Part shown: in pieces, positions 12,440 to 23,094 of the stretch
Layout of the letters: every line of letters begins with the position of its first letter
Position numbering within the stretch: position 1 is the first letter of the stretch
Made by a program: the position numbers and the translations under genes
Assembly: GCA_020002185.1 (NCBI GenBank)
Contig: CM034541.1
Location: 49,511,275 to 49,575,274 of the forward strand
Reading direction: 5' to 3'
DNA length: 64,000 nt
Origin: Paraescarpia echinospica
Taxonomy: Eukaryota > Annelida > Polychaeta > Sabellida > Siboglinidae
The notes under the pieces: generated by a model
The model's database searches: none
The model's input: only the letters and a program-made list of their open reading frames with translations
What the model was told of the DNA's origin: nothing

Positions 12440-15400
12440 AGTAATAATCGGAGGTTCCTTCTCCTCTCCTCGAGATTTGATCAACCTAAATCTTTTATCA
12501 TATTTGTTACGCTGCTATTGTAATTGTAGTCGCATTTTACGAAGCGGGCTGCCCTTCTTTGTATTTTCTCGAGTGTCTTTATATCATTTTTTAGGTGTGG
12601 GTCCAATACTGTGCAGCTGTGTTCTAGAATGGGGCGAACAAGGGTGACATAAGCTCTTTCTTTTAGAACTTGCGGACAAGATTTCAGATTTCTCCTTAAG
12701 AATGATAAAGTTTTGGGAGATATGTGTTGACCAGGATAGGTTTCCTGTGACCATTACCTTAAGATATTGCCCTGTGTCCACTTGTGTTAGTATATGATTG
12801 CCAAGTGAGTATGATCTGGATAATGTATTTGAATTTGGAGTTCTGACGATTCGCATTACATTGCACTGTGTTGCATTAAAGTGCATATACCAATTTTTCC
12901 CCATTTATTGAGAGCGTTTAAGTCGGTTTGAAAGGCTAACTGGTCCGTCTGTGTATGAATGGGTCTGGATAATAAACAACCGTCTGCAAACAGACGGACA
13001 TTGGAAGTCACTTGCATGAGTAGATCATTTAAATGTAGTAAAAATAACAGAGGGGCTAAAACAGTACCCTGAGGCACGCCTGACTCGACATTGTCATTAT
13101 CCGAAAAACTCCCTTCTACAAGGACTCTCTGGGTACGGTGTTTAAGAACGTTAGCTATCCAACGATGTATGTTATCAGTTATGCCATAATGACTGAGTTT
13201 ACAAAGACGTTTTTGTTGGGTACAGTGTCGAAAGCTTTAGAGAAATCGAGGATAGCAAGGTCCACTTGGATCTTACTAGCCCTGAAGATCTTTGCAGATC
13301 TTGAAGAGTCGTTATTAGCTGTGACTCGCATGAATGCTGTTTTCTAAAACCATGTTGGACAGGAGTTAAAATGTCACACTCATCAAGATGTTTACGGACG
13401 TATGAGCAGATGATATGTTCGAGTAGTTTACACGCTACACATGATAATGATATAGGCCTGTAATTGGACGCATCGTGGACATTGCCTTTCTTATGTATAG
13501 GCATAACATCTGCCTTTTTCCAGTCTAATGGTAGTTCCCCTGTGTTTAGTGACTGGTTAAAGAGGAATGTGAAAATTGGGGCAAGCTCGGTGGCATGTTC
13601 CTTCAACATACGAGAGGGAATGCTATCTGGACCGGACGCTTTAGACGGTTAATGTCCGACTGTGATACCAACAGTGTCAGCATGCAATGTACTTATGGAT
13701 GGGAAGCTTTTGCCTTGGATATCTTTTTTGACAGACTGAAACTGCCTATTTAGAATATCTGCTTTCGTTGTTCTGTCTGTCAGTGTGAGCAACGCCAGGC
13801 TCCCTCAGGGGAGGTATTCCAAAGTTTTCTTGCCTCTGGTGTTTGATATACCGCCAAAAAGGTCTGGTGTTATTTTCCTCTAGACTGGTTGATAGTACCT
13901 CGTTGATGTAATTCCAGTGTGCCTTTCTTATCTCTTGGACAACAAGTGTTTTAACGTCTTTGAATTTTACCCAGTCCTGCTGGCTTTTGGCCTTATGCGC
14001 GCGTTGGTATAATCTGTTTTTTCTGTCTGCACATTCGCTTGAGAGCAGCTGTCAGCCAAGGGAGACGACATCTGACATCTTACTTGGGACAAACTTGCTA
14101 ATGATCGTAGCAGTGTGGGTTTTAATGGCATTCCAGTTTTCATTTACTGACCGGTTGACATGCTCTTGGGAATATGTATTACCAAAGGTTGATGTAATTT
14201 CCCTCCTTTTATTCCAATCTGCCTTCGAGAACAGGTGGATTTGACGAGATGGTTTTTTGTGTACTCAAGTATAATATTTGAGTCTGTGAGGATAATCTCA
14301 CGATCTGATATACCTGGGATGGAATCGGAGTGCTTGGTTAGAGCTGGCTTGTTTGTGCAGAAAAGATCTAGGATTTTCCTTCGCGGGTGGGAGCACGATG
14401 AATTTGGGTTAGATTATGTTCTTCCAAGATATTAATGACCTTGTCGTAGATGGCTTTGTTGCTGGTGCCAGATGTTTCTTGTAAGGTTTCCCAATTTATG
14501 TTTCCAGCGTTAAAGTCTCCTTTTAGTACGGTGATCTGTTTTTTTAGTTCTTGAGTGCTAAGGTGTTTAGTGCCTTTTCTAGTTCATCCAAGGGTTGCGT
14601 TTTACTGCCAGGTGGCCTGTAAAAGGCGCCCGCATAAAGTGTATGTTTATGTTTCAAAGATACTTAGGCCCATATTAGTTCACAGTCAGCTCGTGTGTCT
14701 ATCTCCACTGCAGGATACTTTGTGTTGATGGCTAGCATTACCCCACCTCCACCTCGTTTACGATCTTTGCAGAAAGCTCTGTAGTTTGGTGATGTTTTAA
14801 TGGTTTGGTCGGTTTTTGTTTCGGATAGGATGAGAAGATCTGGGTCAGTGGTTTCAATGAGATGAACAAATTCAGTTTTTTTGCTGAGGCTGCCATTACA
14901 GTTTATGACAAGTGTTCGCCCGTTGTTTAGCTTGTTTGGAGTTTGGTTGGATTTGTTAGAACTATTGGGTGAACTTGTAGGGATGTTTGACCGTGTTCTG
15001 GATCTGGGTGTAGATATACTGCTATTAGATTTAGAGGCGGGAGAACCATTTTTTTTTTTTGGCTGTTTGTTCTTTCCGGATTTAATGTTGAGTCTACTGT
15101 TGGTATTGACATATTAGATGCATCCAAGTATGATAATGGATTATAATAATTTTATGTGACTAGATCATTTATATGATATAGAGTATTTGTTGTGAGAGTC
15201 ACATTTGGCAAACACCCAATCAACGCTGCTGTTGTAGGTGTTCATAATCATTTGAGCAAAGTTTGATGCATGAAATGTGGTACCAGATGCTACAGTTGTC
15301 ACAGCATATTGCCTTGTGCTGCCATTAAACACCCAGATCAAAATAACCACTTGGAAAAAATTACTCATCCCTGTGGCCATGTTGATACGACAGAGGGCCT

Positions 15401-15666
15401 GGGTTGGGTTGTAAGTCTCCGCTTATCATGAGCATACCTAAGATGAGTAACGAAGGCGGTGCTGAGTGGTTTGACATGCCATAATTTACGGGTAATGAAA
15501 TTCCAGTTTTATTTAGTCTTGTGCACAGACCAAGGGTGTGGATTATATCCACTTGGTTAGTGGTTGCAGCAACAACTGGCGAGTTTAGGTCTGCTTGGTG
15601 GGCAGGGTGTAAGCAGTTTGAAAGGAACTTGGCCCACAAAAATACGAGAATGTACCACATGTTCAT
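12440..15666 (-). mobile_element. CR1-like LINE with 2A-like N-terminus, PHD-like finger, endonuclease and RT
   Basis: This is a near full-length minus-strand non-LTR retrotransposon with frame damage. It opens at 15666 with a 101-codon frame ending in a hydrophobic run and GDLQPNPGP (15394-15420), a 2A-like ribosome-skipping motif. Next, around 15240-15345, one frame reads WQHKAICCDNCSIWYH, a Cys/His PHD-like finger, with the tail NSSVDWV in another frame. Around 14560-14930 the endonuclease reads NCNGSLSKKTEF, DPDLLILSETKTD, GGGGVMLAI and YRPPGS. The RT blocks at 13610-12580 read LPLDWKKADVMPIHKKGN, NYRPISLS, PVQHGFRKQHSCESQL and SGVPQGTVLAPLLFLLHLND. The catalytic box reads LFADGC where FADD is usual. 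Several stops and shifts make it inactive. Confidence 0.85.
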
Positions 15667-15669
15667 AGT

Positions 15670-17300
15670 TACGTAAATAGTTAAGAAGAGGAATCACACA
15701 AATATATATAAAGAGAATAATAATAAGATCACAGTAATTATGAAATTGCAGTAGCTATAAATCACAGTAATTCTCAATATAAAATTGTAGTAAATATAAA
15801 TAACAGTCGTTATAAAAAGCCCAGTAAAATGTTACATAGGTGTAACTAAGTGATACTTAAAATTAATAATACAAATATTTGCCCAAATGAGTCTTTTGTC
15901 CGGGTTTTACAGGCTGCAGTATTTGTTTTAATCTTACAAATTATAGGAAGACGTGTGAATGAGTTTCAAAACGCTTAGTGCAGTGCAGATGAAATGATGT
16001 TCTTCACCTTGGTTGGGCCCCGGGGCGACACTGGGAAAAGAACGTCTTGGTGAAATGCCTGTTAGTAGACAGTTTATTATATTTTATATTGTGTTTATTG
16101 TTGATTTCTTGTTTGTTACTGAAGCCTACAATCCGGATTTGTAATGGTATAATACGTTAACTTGATGTGAATGTACTGATTGTTGGGTGATTTTGTTTTG
16201 GCCCGTTTTATGTATGTTGTTTACAGATTCGCCATCTTGTTTTGAACTGGTTGTTATGGAAGCTAAGTAAGCCTTTGTCAAATGGTGTCTTAGGCTGTTT
16301 TGATTGCATATATAACCATGGGATTATATTGTGGTATATCTAAAATAGTACCTCGCACAGTTATCAGCAATAAAAACATTTAGAAATCGTGAAAATAAAC
16401 CATAATAGCGGAGCGGGAAAATCGGAACGAACCACACCTGACGCATGCGCAACTTCAACTCGCAGTCATGTCATATCTCATCAAACAGATCCAACAGACT
16501 ACATCCACTGCAGAAGTTGGAAACTGCTTCCTGTGTGGAACATTCTTAGAGACCACAGATGAATGGATTGATCACTTTGTAGAATAGCACAAGACATCAG
16601 ACAATTATGTATATTATATGCTATACTGTGCTATCCCTGTTATATACATTAAACATAATAAACAATAATAGTATACTCTAACATGAACAATAGTAGTGGT
16701 CAGATTTAAGTTTGTGCTGCCATTTTATCACGTTGCTAAATTTTACCAGACGGCCATTATAAGGAACGTATATTCGGATGCCAGTAACAGTAACCAATGC
16801 TCATTGGTTAATAATTTATGTGAAATTTCAGTACTTTGCTTGATATTATCGTCCTCCAAATCATTTATTTATATATAAAAGGATAATTTCTGTGAATGTC
16901 TTGTGCAGTGTCTTGGTATTCTATAAAGGTATATTGTATATGTATATTAGAAATTGTGTAAAGAAACGAACGAGCCAATTCTAGTTGTTGGACATGTGTT
17001 TTTGAGTTCTATTATTATTAAAACAAAAAAAACGGGTGAAATCAATAAGTATAATGCGGCGTGGCAATCCACACTCAGTGTTGAGCGTAGGCTGCCAAAA
17101 GTCCCATAACTTGGGAGCTGTGATGGGTACATATATGCACCACCTCCCTAAGGTAAGAGTTTCACTCGTGGGAAACCAGTTCCGTTTGAGGTTTACGTGG
17201 GGGTGCAGTATGATATCTCAAGAGAGGTTTTTTGTGAGCCTGCAAATGCAATTTGATAAAATAACGCACCTCCAAAATCATTATGAGTCTGACTTGTTTG
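15670..17300. other. AT-rich spacer, no gene recognised
   Basis: No coding similarity was found on either strand. A GC-richer patch at 16440-16590 includes GACGCATGCGCAAC and a short open stretch, but I cannot assign it. Confidence 0.45.
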
Positions 17301-17307
17301 TTGCCTG

Positions 17308-17440
17308 TGTTATATATATAGCTGTTGTAGCGGCATTTATGGTATATCGTGCTGATACTTATATGTTGACAACGACGGCATGTTGCAAGAGACGGAACTA
17401 CTTCATTGTATATGTACGCGTAGCAGGGCATATCACAACA
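17308..17440 (-). repeat. 3' LTR of outer gypsy element
   Basis: 133 bases, starting TGTTATATATATAGC and ending CATATCACAACA on the plus strand. It is preceded, in element orientation, by a purine-rich tract. Confidence 0.92.
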
Positions 17441-17712
17441 CCTCCCTTCTAAGAATGCAATGGTACTGGTTACTAACAAATTTGGATTACAACTCAAAGG
17501 TACATGTGTCGTCATGCTGTATCTCAATTACAATAATAAAATAAACGGCAACATATAATATTAAAGTGTAGGTATCCTGAAACATGCTTGTTTTAAGTGG
17601 GAACTACACACAGCATTCTAATAACAGCAAAACTGCTATCTAAACAGTAACTAAACAGTATAGCTAAACAATAGCTAAACAGTAGAACAGGTAATACAAG
17701 TTATACAACAGA

Positions 17713-20700
17713 TTACAGATCAAGAATCTGAACTGGCTTGATCTGTCGACAGTAATGCGACACTTTCACGTTACTGGGCTCATCAGACTGCTCGACCTGA
17801 GGAGTAACTGATGGCTGACGGAGCTCTCGGAGAGCTCGGCGATTGCGACGGACTGTGCTACCTCCACTATCGACAACGTAGGAGCGAGGTGTACCTGGAT
17901 TGGCATCGACTACTTTAGCCGAGCGTTTGAGATCTGCAATCCACACATCGTCTCCTACAGTGAGCGGTGGAAGCTCCCTGACACGGTGCTTTCGATCAAA
18001 GTTTAGCTTAGACGAAACCTTCGATTCAGCCTCTCTCTGACGGATCTGTGCTGTATCTGGCAACTGAGGTTGTAACACCTTTAGATGGGCTGGGACCGTG
18101 GATCTCAGCTTTCTTCCCATCAACAGTTCACCAGGCGATACACCATTCGCAAGTGGTGACGACCTGTACGCTAACAACCCCAAGTACGGATCATCTGCCT
18201 TTTTCATGATCGACTTGATCGTTTGCACGGCGCGTTCGGCGGCATCATTAGCATGCGTGCGACATGTGTTGCAGTTTCGTACCATCTCGGCGATTCTCTG
18301 GGTCATACCAGGCCACCAAACGAGCTGCTTGGCACGCTCGCGACACTTGGTTATCGCAAGATGGCCATGGTGTAGACGCTGGAGAACGTCAAGACGTTGA
18401 GACTGTGGGATCACGATCCTGTTCTCGTACACAAGAACATCGTCGACGATCGTGAGTAGCCCTCGGTTTTCCCAGTACGGTCTGAGAAGAGACTGCACCG
18501 ACGATATGTACGGAGGCCAACCTGCCTGCACATACTTTAGCACTTGTGCTAACACTTCGTCGTGAGCCTGAAGACGACGCATCTCGACTAAACGCTTAGG
18601 AGACGCACAGAAGTTGACTGATTGTTTCTCACAGGACTCCACCTCTTCTACAAAAAGTTCGTCGACTTTCGTAGGACTGGCCGTGGACCGCGACAACGCG
18701 TCAGCGACAACATTAATTTTGCCTGGGATATACTCGACTGTGTATGAATATCTCATCATACGTAGGCGAAATCTCTGCATTCGCACTTGTAGCTTATCTA
18801 AGCTAATGTCATTGAACAGTGTGACCAATGGCTTATGATCCGTTTGAATTCGGACAGTGAGACCAACGATATAGTTGCGAAACTTCTCGCATGCCCAAAC
18901 AATCGACAACGCCTCTAGCTCGATTGTGGCATATCGTTGTTCGGTCTCTGTCAACGATCGAGATGCTGCGCACACCAATCGGAGAGTACCGTCTCTCTGG
19001 ACCTGAGATAACGTGGCTCCGATGCCGTGACGACTGGCATCTGACTGAATCACTGTCTCCTTCGTTGTGTCGTACACAGCAAGTTCAACGGACTTGGAAA
19101 GTTCGTTTTTGACGTCACAGAAGGCTTTCTCCTGTGCGTTACCTCAATACCACGTGGTATTGTTGCACAATAAGTCACGCAATGGCTGACTCAGCTCACT
19201 GAGCTTGCGCGAGAACTTACCCAGCTGGTTAGCCATGCCCAAGAAACTATGCACATCACTTACACACTCAGGAGTTTTGAAGTCATTCAGACCCTGTACC
19301 GCCTCCGGATTCGCACGCACACCTGTGCTCGTTATCACGTGACCTAGGAATCTGATCTGACTCACAGCAAACTCACACTTTGATGCGTTCAGTGTCATAC
19401 CCGCTTTCCGTAGTCTGTTCAAGACACATCGAACACGAACATTGTGCTCCTGGAGAGACGCTCCCCAAATGCAAATGTCATCCATGTGACAAACTACACC
19501 CTCGATACCATCTAGGATTTCAGACACGATCTTAGCGAATATTTCTGGACTCGAACTGAGCCCGAATGGTAGACGATTAAAGGCGAATCGTCCATGCGGC
19601 GTTAGGAATGTTGTTAGCAATTTCGACTGATCTGACAGAGGGATTTGCCAGAATCCTGAATTTGCGTCTAGTTTAGTGAACACTGTACCACTACCTAGTT
19701 TGGCCAGACTGGATTCTACGTCTGCCACAGGAAACACATTCCTGTGAACCCTTTTGTTCAACTCGGTGAAATCCACACATATCCTCACCGTTTTTCCCTT
19801 TGGGACCACAACCATGGGCGCACACCACTCTGTGGGTTGGTCGACTGCAACAATTACATTTTGCGACAACATGACATCAAGCTCTGCCTTCACCTTATCG
19901 ACGAGTGGATAGGGTACATTGCGCGAGGTAAATATGGCGAACGGCTTTGCGTCGGGTTGCAATTGGATGTCGTACTCTGCTCTAACCTTTCCCAGACCCT
20001 GAAACATCTGTTTAAACTCTGTGTTAAACTGGCTAAAGCTAACATGACTGACATTCCACGTGATGAACCCGAGCTTCACACACGCATCTCTGCTCAACAG
20101 TGCACTAGTCTGGTCAACAACGTATAATCACTCACAATGTCTACGTGAATCTACGCTTAGCACACTGTCAAATTCTCCCAACACGGGTATACGCATGTTA
20201 CCAGGGCCTATCAAACGCTTGGATGTAGGACGCCATGTCACGTGATCACACAATCTACTTGGTACAACTGATACGTCTGCCCCGCTATCTAACTTGAATC
20301 GCACTGGCACGTCTAACCCCTCAACAACGACTAGCTGAGTCCAACTATCTGAATTGCTACCAATCTCGCCCAAGAACGAAGCATCCTCTAGTTGGTTAAC
20401 TCTGGCATTAGGCCTACCAGGTTTACGGGTTTTCGACTTACAGCAACGTGCATAGTGACCGACGGTACCACATTGATTACATTTAGCATCAACAGCAGGA
20501 CATTTACCATTCTTATGCTTCACATAACCACATCGAGTACACGCTACACTAAGCTGAGTGAAGGTGTCACTGTTCATCTTAGTGTTCGACTGGTTAGATG
20601 GCGCCACTCTCGGCTTGCGTCGACGGTTCGACTTCACTTCATCCACAGACTTTGGCAGGTTCAAGTCGCGCATTTGCTTCTCAACTTCCTCTGCTTGACG

Positions 20701-21129
20701 AGCCATGGAGACCGCTTTGGCCTCTGTGAGTAGACTGATGTCCATCCTCTGCATTTCCCGCGAGGCAGTCTGATCAAGAATGCCGACGACTAGGCGATCT
20801 CTTATCTGCGTAGACCGATCAGGGAATTCACAACGGTCGGCTGATTCATTAAGTGCTCTTATGAATTGTTCGACAGATTCGCCCTCGGTTTGCACACGAC
20901 GAAAACATTTTGCCCGTTCGTAGATTACGTAACGTCGTGGGGCAAAGTAATTTTCGAATGCCTGTTTGACAGCACTATAGACGCCCACTTCGTCCGCTGC
21001 TAGACCCAGACTGGAGAAGATCGACTCCGCCCGTGAGCCCATGCTGTATATCAGGCTATCGATCTGCACGCTCTCGTCTTCTGTGTCCAACTTAGATACT
21101 GTACGGAATCTGGACCACCGACTTGACAA
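17713..21129 (-). pseudogene. Gag-pol of outer gypsy element, broken by two stops and an integrase deletion
   Basis: All parts are in one frame. Gag (21129 down to about 20400) ends in CCHC-type knuckles (CTRCGYVKHKNGKC, CNQCGTVGHYARCC). Protease shows FKLDSGADVSVVPSRL. RT shows FTKLDANSGFWQIPL and the catalytic CHMDDICIWG, then FLGHVITSTGVRANP. RNase H shows VIQSDASRHGIGATL and TDHKPLV. Integrase keeps its zinc finger (HHGHLAITKCRERAKQLVWW, NCNTCRTHAN), then jumps straight to AERAVQTIKSIMKK, so the part holding the first two catalytic aspartates is gone. Two in-frame TGA codons occur at 20128-20130 and 19144-19146. The first 24 codons of gag lie apart, at 28329-28258, on the other side of the nested insertion. 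Confidence 0.9.
21118..21123. repeat. Target-site duplication, left, of inner LTR element
   Basis: CCGACT directly precedes the left LTR and is repeated at 28258-28263 directly after the right LTR. It lies inside the gag of the outer element. If the LTR starts one base earlier the duplication is the 5-base CCGAC, the usual Ty3/gypsy length. Confidence 0.88.
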
Positions 21130-21283
21130 TTACGCTACATTATTAATGTTAACTTGTTCTATTCTCATCGCCTCTATGGTTCGTTCTTATTAAATGCACC
21201 GCACATATCCGTGTTCGTTCTTTTTCACTGCACCGCACATCAGCATTAAACGTCCAAAACCATCGCTGTCTCATTCTTTAGAA
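21124..21283 (+). repeat. 5' LTR of inner gypsy element
   Basis: 160 bases from TGACAATTACGC to TTCTTTAGAA. Compared with the right copy there are four substitutions, at CGCC/CGGC, AAATG/AAGTG, CACCG/CATCG and GTCC/GTTC. Confidence 0.9.
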
Positions 21284-21540
21284 TGCGCGGTGCACTGAAA
21301 GGTATATTTATCAGATAGTACTGATATGTATCGTACGCATATTCCACTAATCGGCAGTAGTGAAAAGATACTACAGTTCTTGCCGTAGAAACAACGAAAC
21401 CGCGAATAGTTGTTTGTGAGCGATAATATAGTGTTTAGAATGCTCGTAATGAACGAAACACTGCTACACATACACACAGTACTACAGACGGAGGCTCTAC
21501 CAAGATTGTAGTTAAACAAACGTACTCAAACTACATCATC

Positions 21541-23094
21541 ATGGCCAATGTGGAAATACGATGCACATACACAGACTGTGATTACAAGACTGAAAAACTA
21601 CCGGTCGAGTATGCCATGCAGCTTCTGGCCATGCACAACACGTCGGAGCACAATGCAGTGCCGCCGCCCACCCAAGCCACCGCCCCCAAAAAAGCGAAGG
21701 CAGACCGCCCGCCCACGACAGAGCGGTGGGTCTACTTCCAGAAAAGGTGGAATACGTACAAGATTGCAACAAGCCTCACCGGAGCGGACATACAATGTCA
21801 ACTTATGGACACCTGCAGTGAGCAGCTCCGCTACGCCATGTTTCAGGACAACAACGACATCGAGCAACAGCCAGAAAAAGATATTCTCGACTCCATACAC
21901 AGGCTAGCCGTCAAAGCCGAAAACGTTATGGTGTCCAGGGTCGCGCTCAACAACCTTCAACAGCAGGCTGATGAGGGAATCAGAAACTTTACTGCCCGGG
22001 TGAAAGGTCAAGCAGATCTGTGCCAGTTCACAATAAAATGCACGTGTACAAAAGAAGTGCGATACACCGACGATATGGTACGTGACGTGATCATCCGGGG
22101 ACTGTATGATCAGGACACACAACGCGAGGTCCTCGGCATGCAGGAACAGGACATGGAACTCGACGCCTTGATCAAACTACTGGAGGCCAAGGAGATCGGC
22201 AAGAAGACACAGGCCTCCATCCTCGGCGATACAGGCGCCGGCATATCCAGGTACAAAAGGGACAAGAACCCATCGCAAATCGACAACCAGAACAGGCATT
22301 TTAAATGCCACTACTGCGGTAGAACCGGCAACGGAACTAATACAAACGGGCGTACGTCCAAGGCTAACAGAGAGGCCAACTGTCCAGCTTTCAACGCCAC
22401 GTGCAACAAATGCTCATTGACAGGGCATTTCTCTGCCGTATGCCGCAAACAGACGCCTCGAAAGTCGGACAAGATCGACAAACCGGGTTCGCCGCCCAAG
22501 TCCGGCAACATGGAGATGAAAACGCTGAAATTAGACGACATCGAGGGCGCTGCAGACCGATCCATGCCCTCCGTGTACGAAGAGATGTGCGAGGCGAAGG
22601 ACTCACACTATTGCGATACTCGAGCCGGCCGGGCTCGTGCCGGCAGCTCACAACCTACCGGCACTCGATCTGGCAGTCGTGCTGGCGGTTGGGAAAATAA
22701 CGGGGAAACTGACGACATCGAGGAGATCGGCCTCGTCACCAGCATCGCCAGCCGCGGCAGCAACAAGTGTGGCAAGGAAGTCGTCATCGAATCGCAACAA
22801 TTCAGCAGACTCCGTGGTTGGATCGAGAGGCCAGTCAAAGGCCAGCCCATAGTCACACTGCAGGCCCGTGTTGGGCCATCAGACTATGCCCACTTTGGCT
22901 ATCACTTCAGTAAACCGGCACGCGGCTGTCAACTGCGGGTCATTACTGACACTGGCTGCCAGTCGACCATCATCAACACGGAACAGGTCCACAACATGGG
23001 GTACAAGAAGAGCGACCTCATTCCCACCCGACTTCGGATGCAGGCCATAGACACCAACCCCATCGAAATCATCGGGGCAATCATTCTCCGCTTT
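21541..23094 (+). CDS. Gag and start of protease, inner gypsy element
   Basis: One open frame covers gag and the protease active site. The N-terminus (MANVEIRCTYTDCDYKTEKL) resembles a C2H2-like start. A capsid-like segment follows (RWVYFQKRWNTYKI, IRNFTARVKGQADLC, DDMVRDVIIRGLYD). A zinc knuckle region comes next (CHYCGRTGNG, CNKCSLTGHFSAVCRK). The aspartic protease site TDTGCQSTIIN lies near 22947-22979. The natural frame ends where the LINE begins; the extra codons to 23316 belong to the LINE. The first ATG at 21541 fits, with the LTR end about 260 bases upstream. No stop interrupts this part. Confidence 0.88.
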
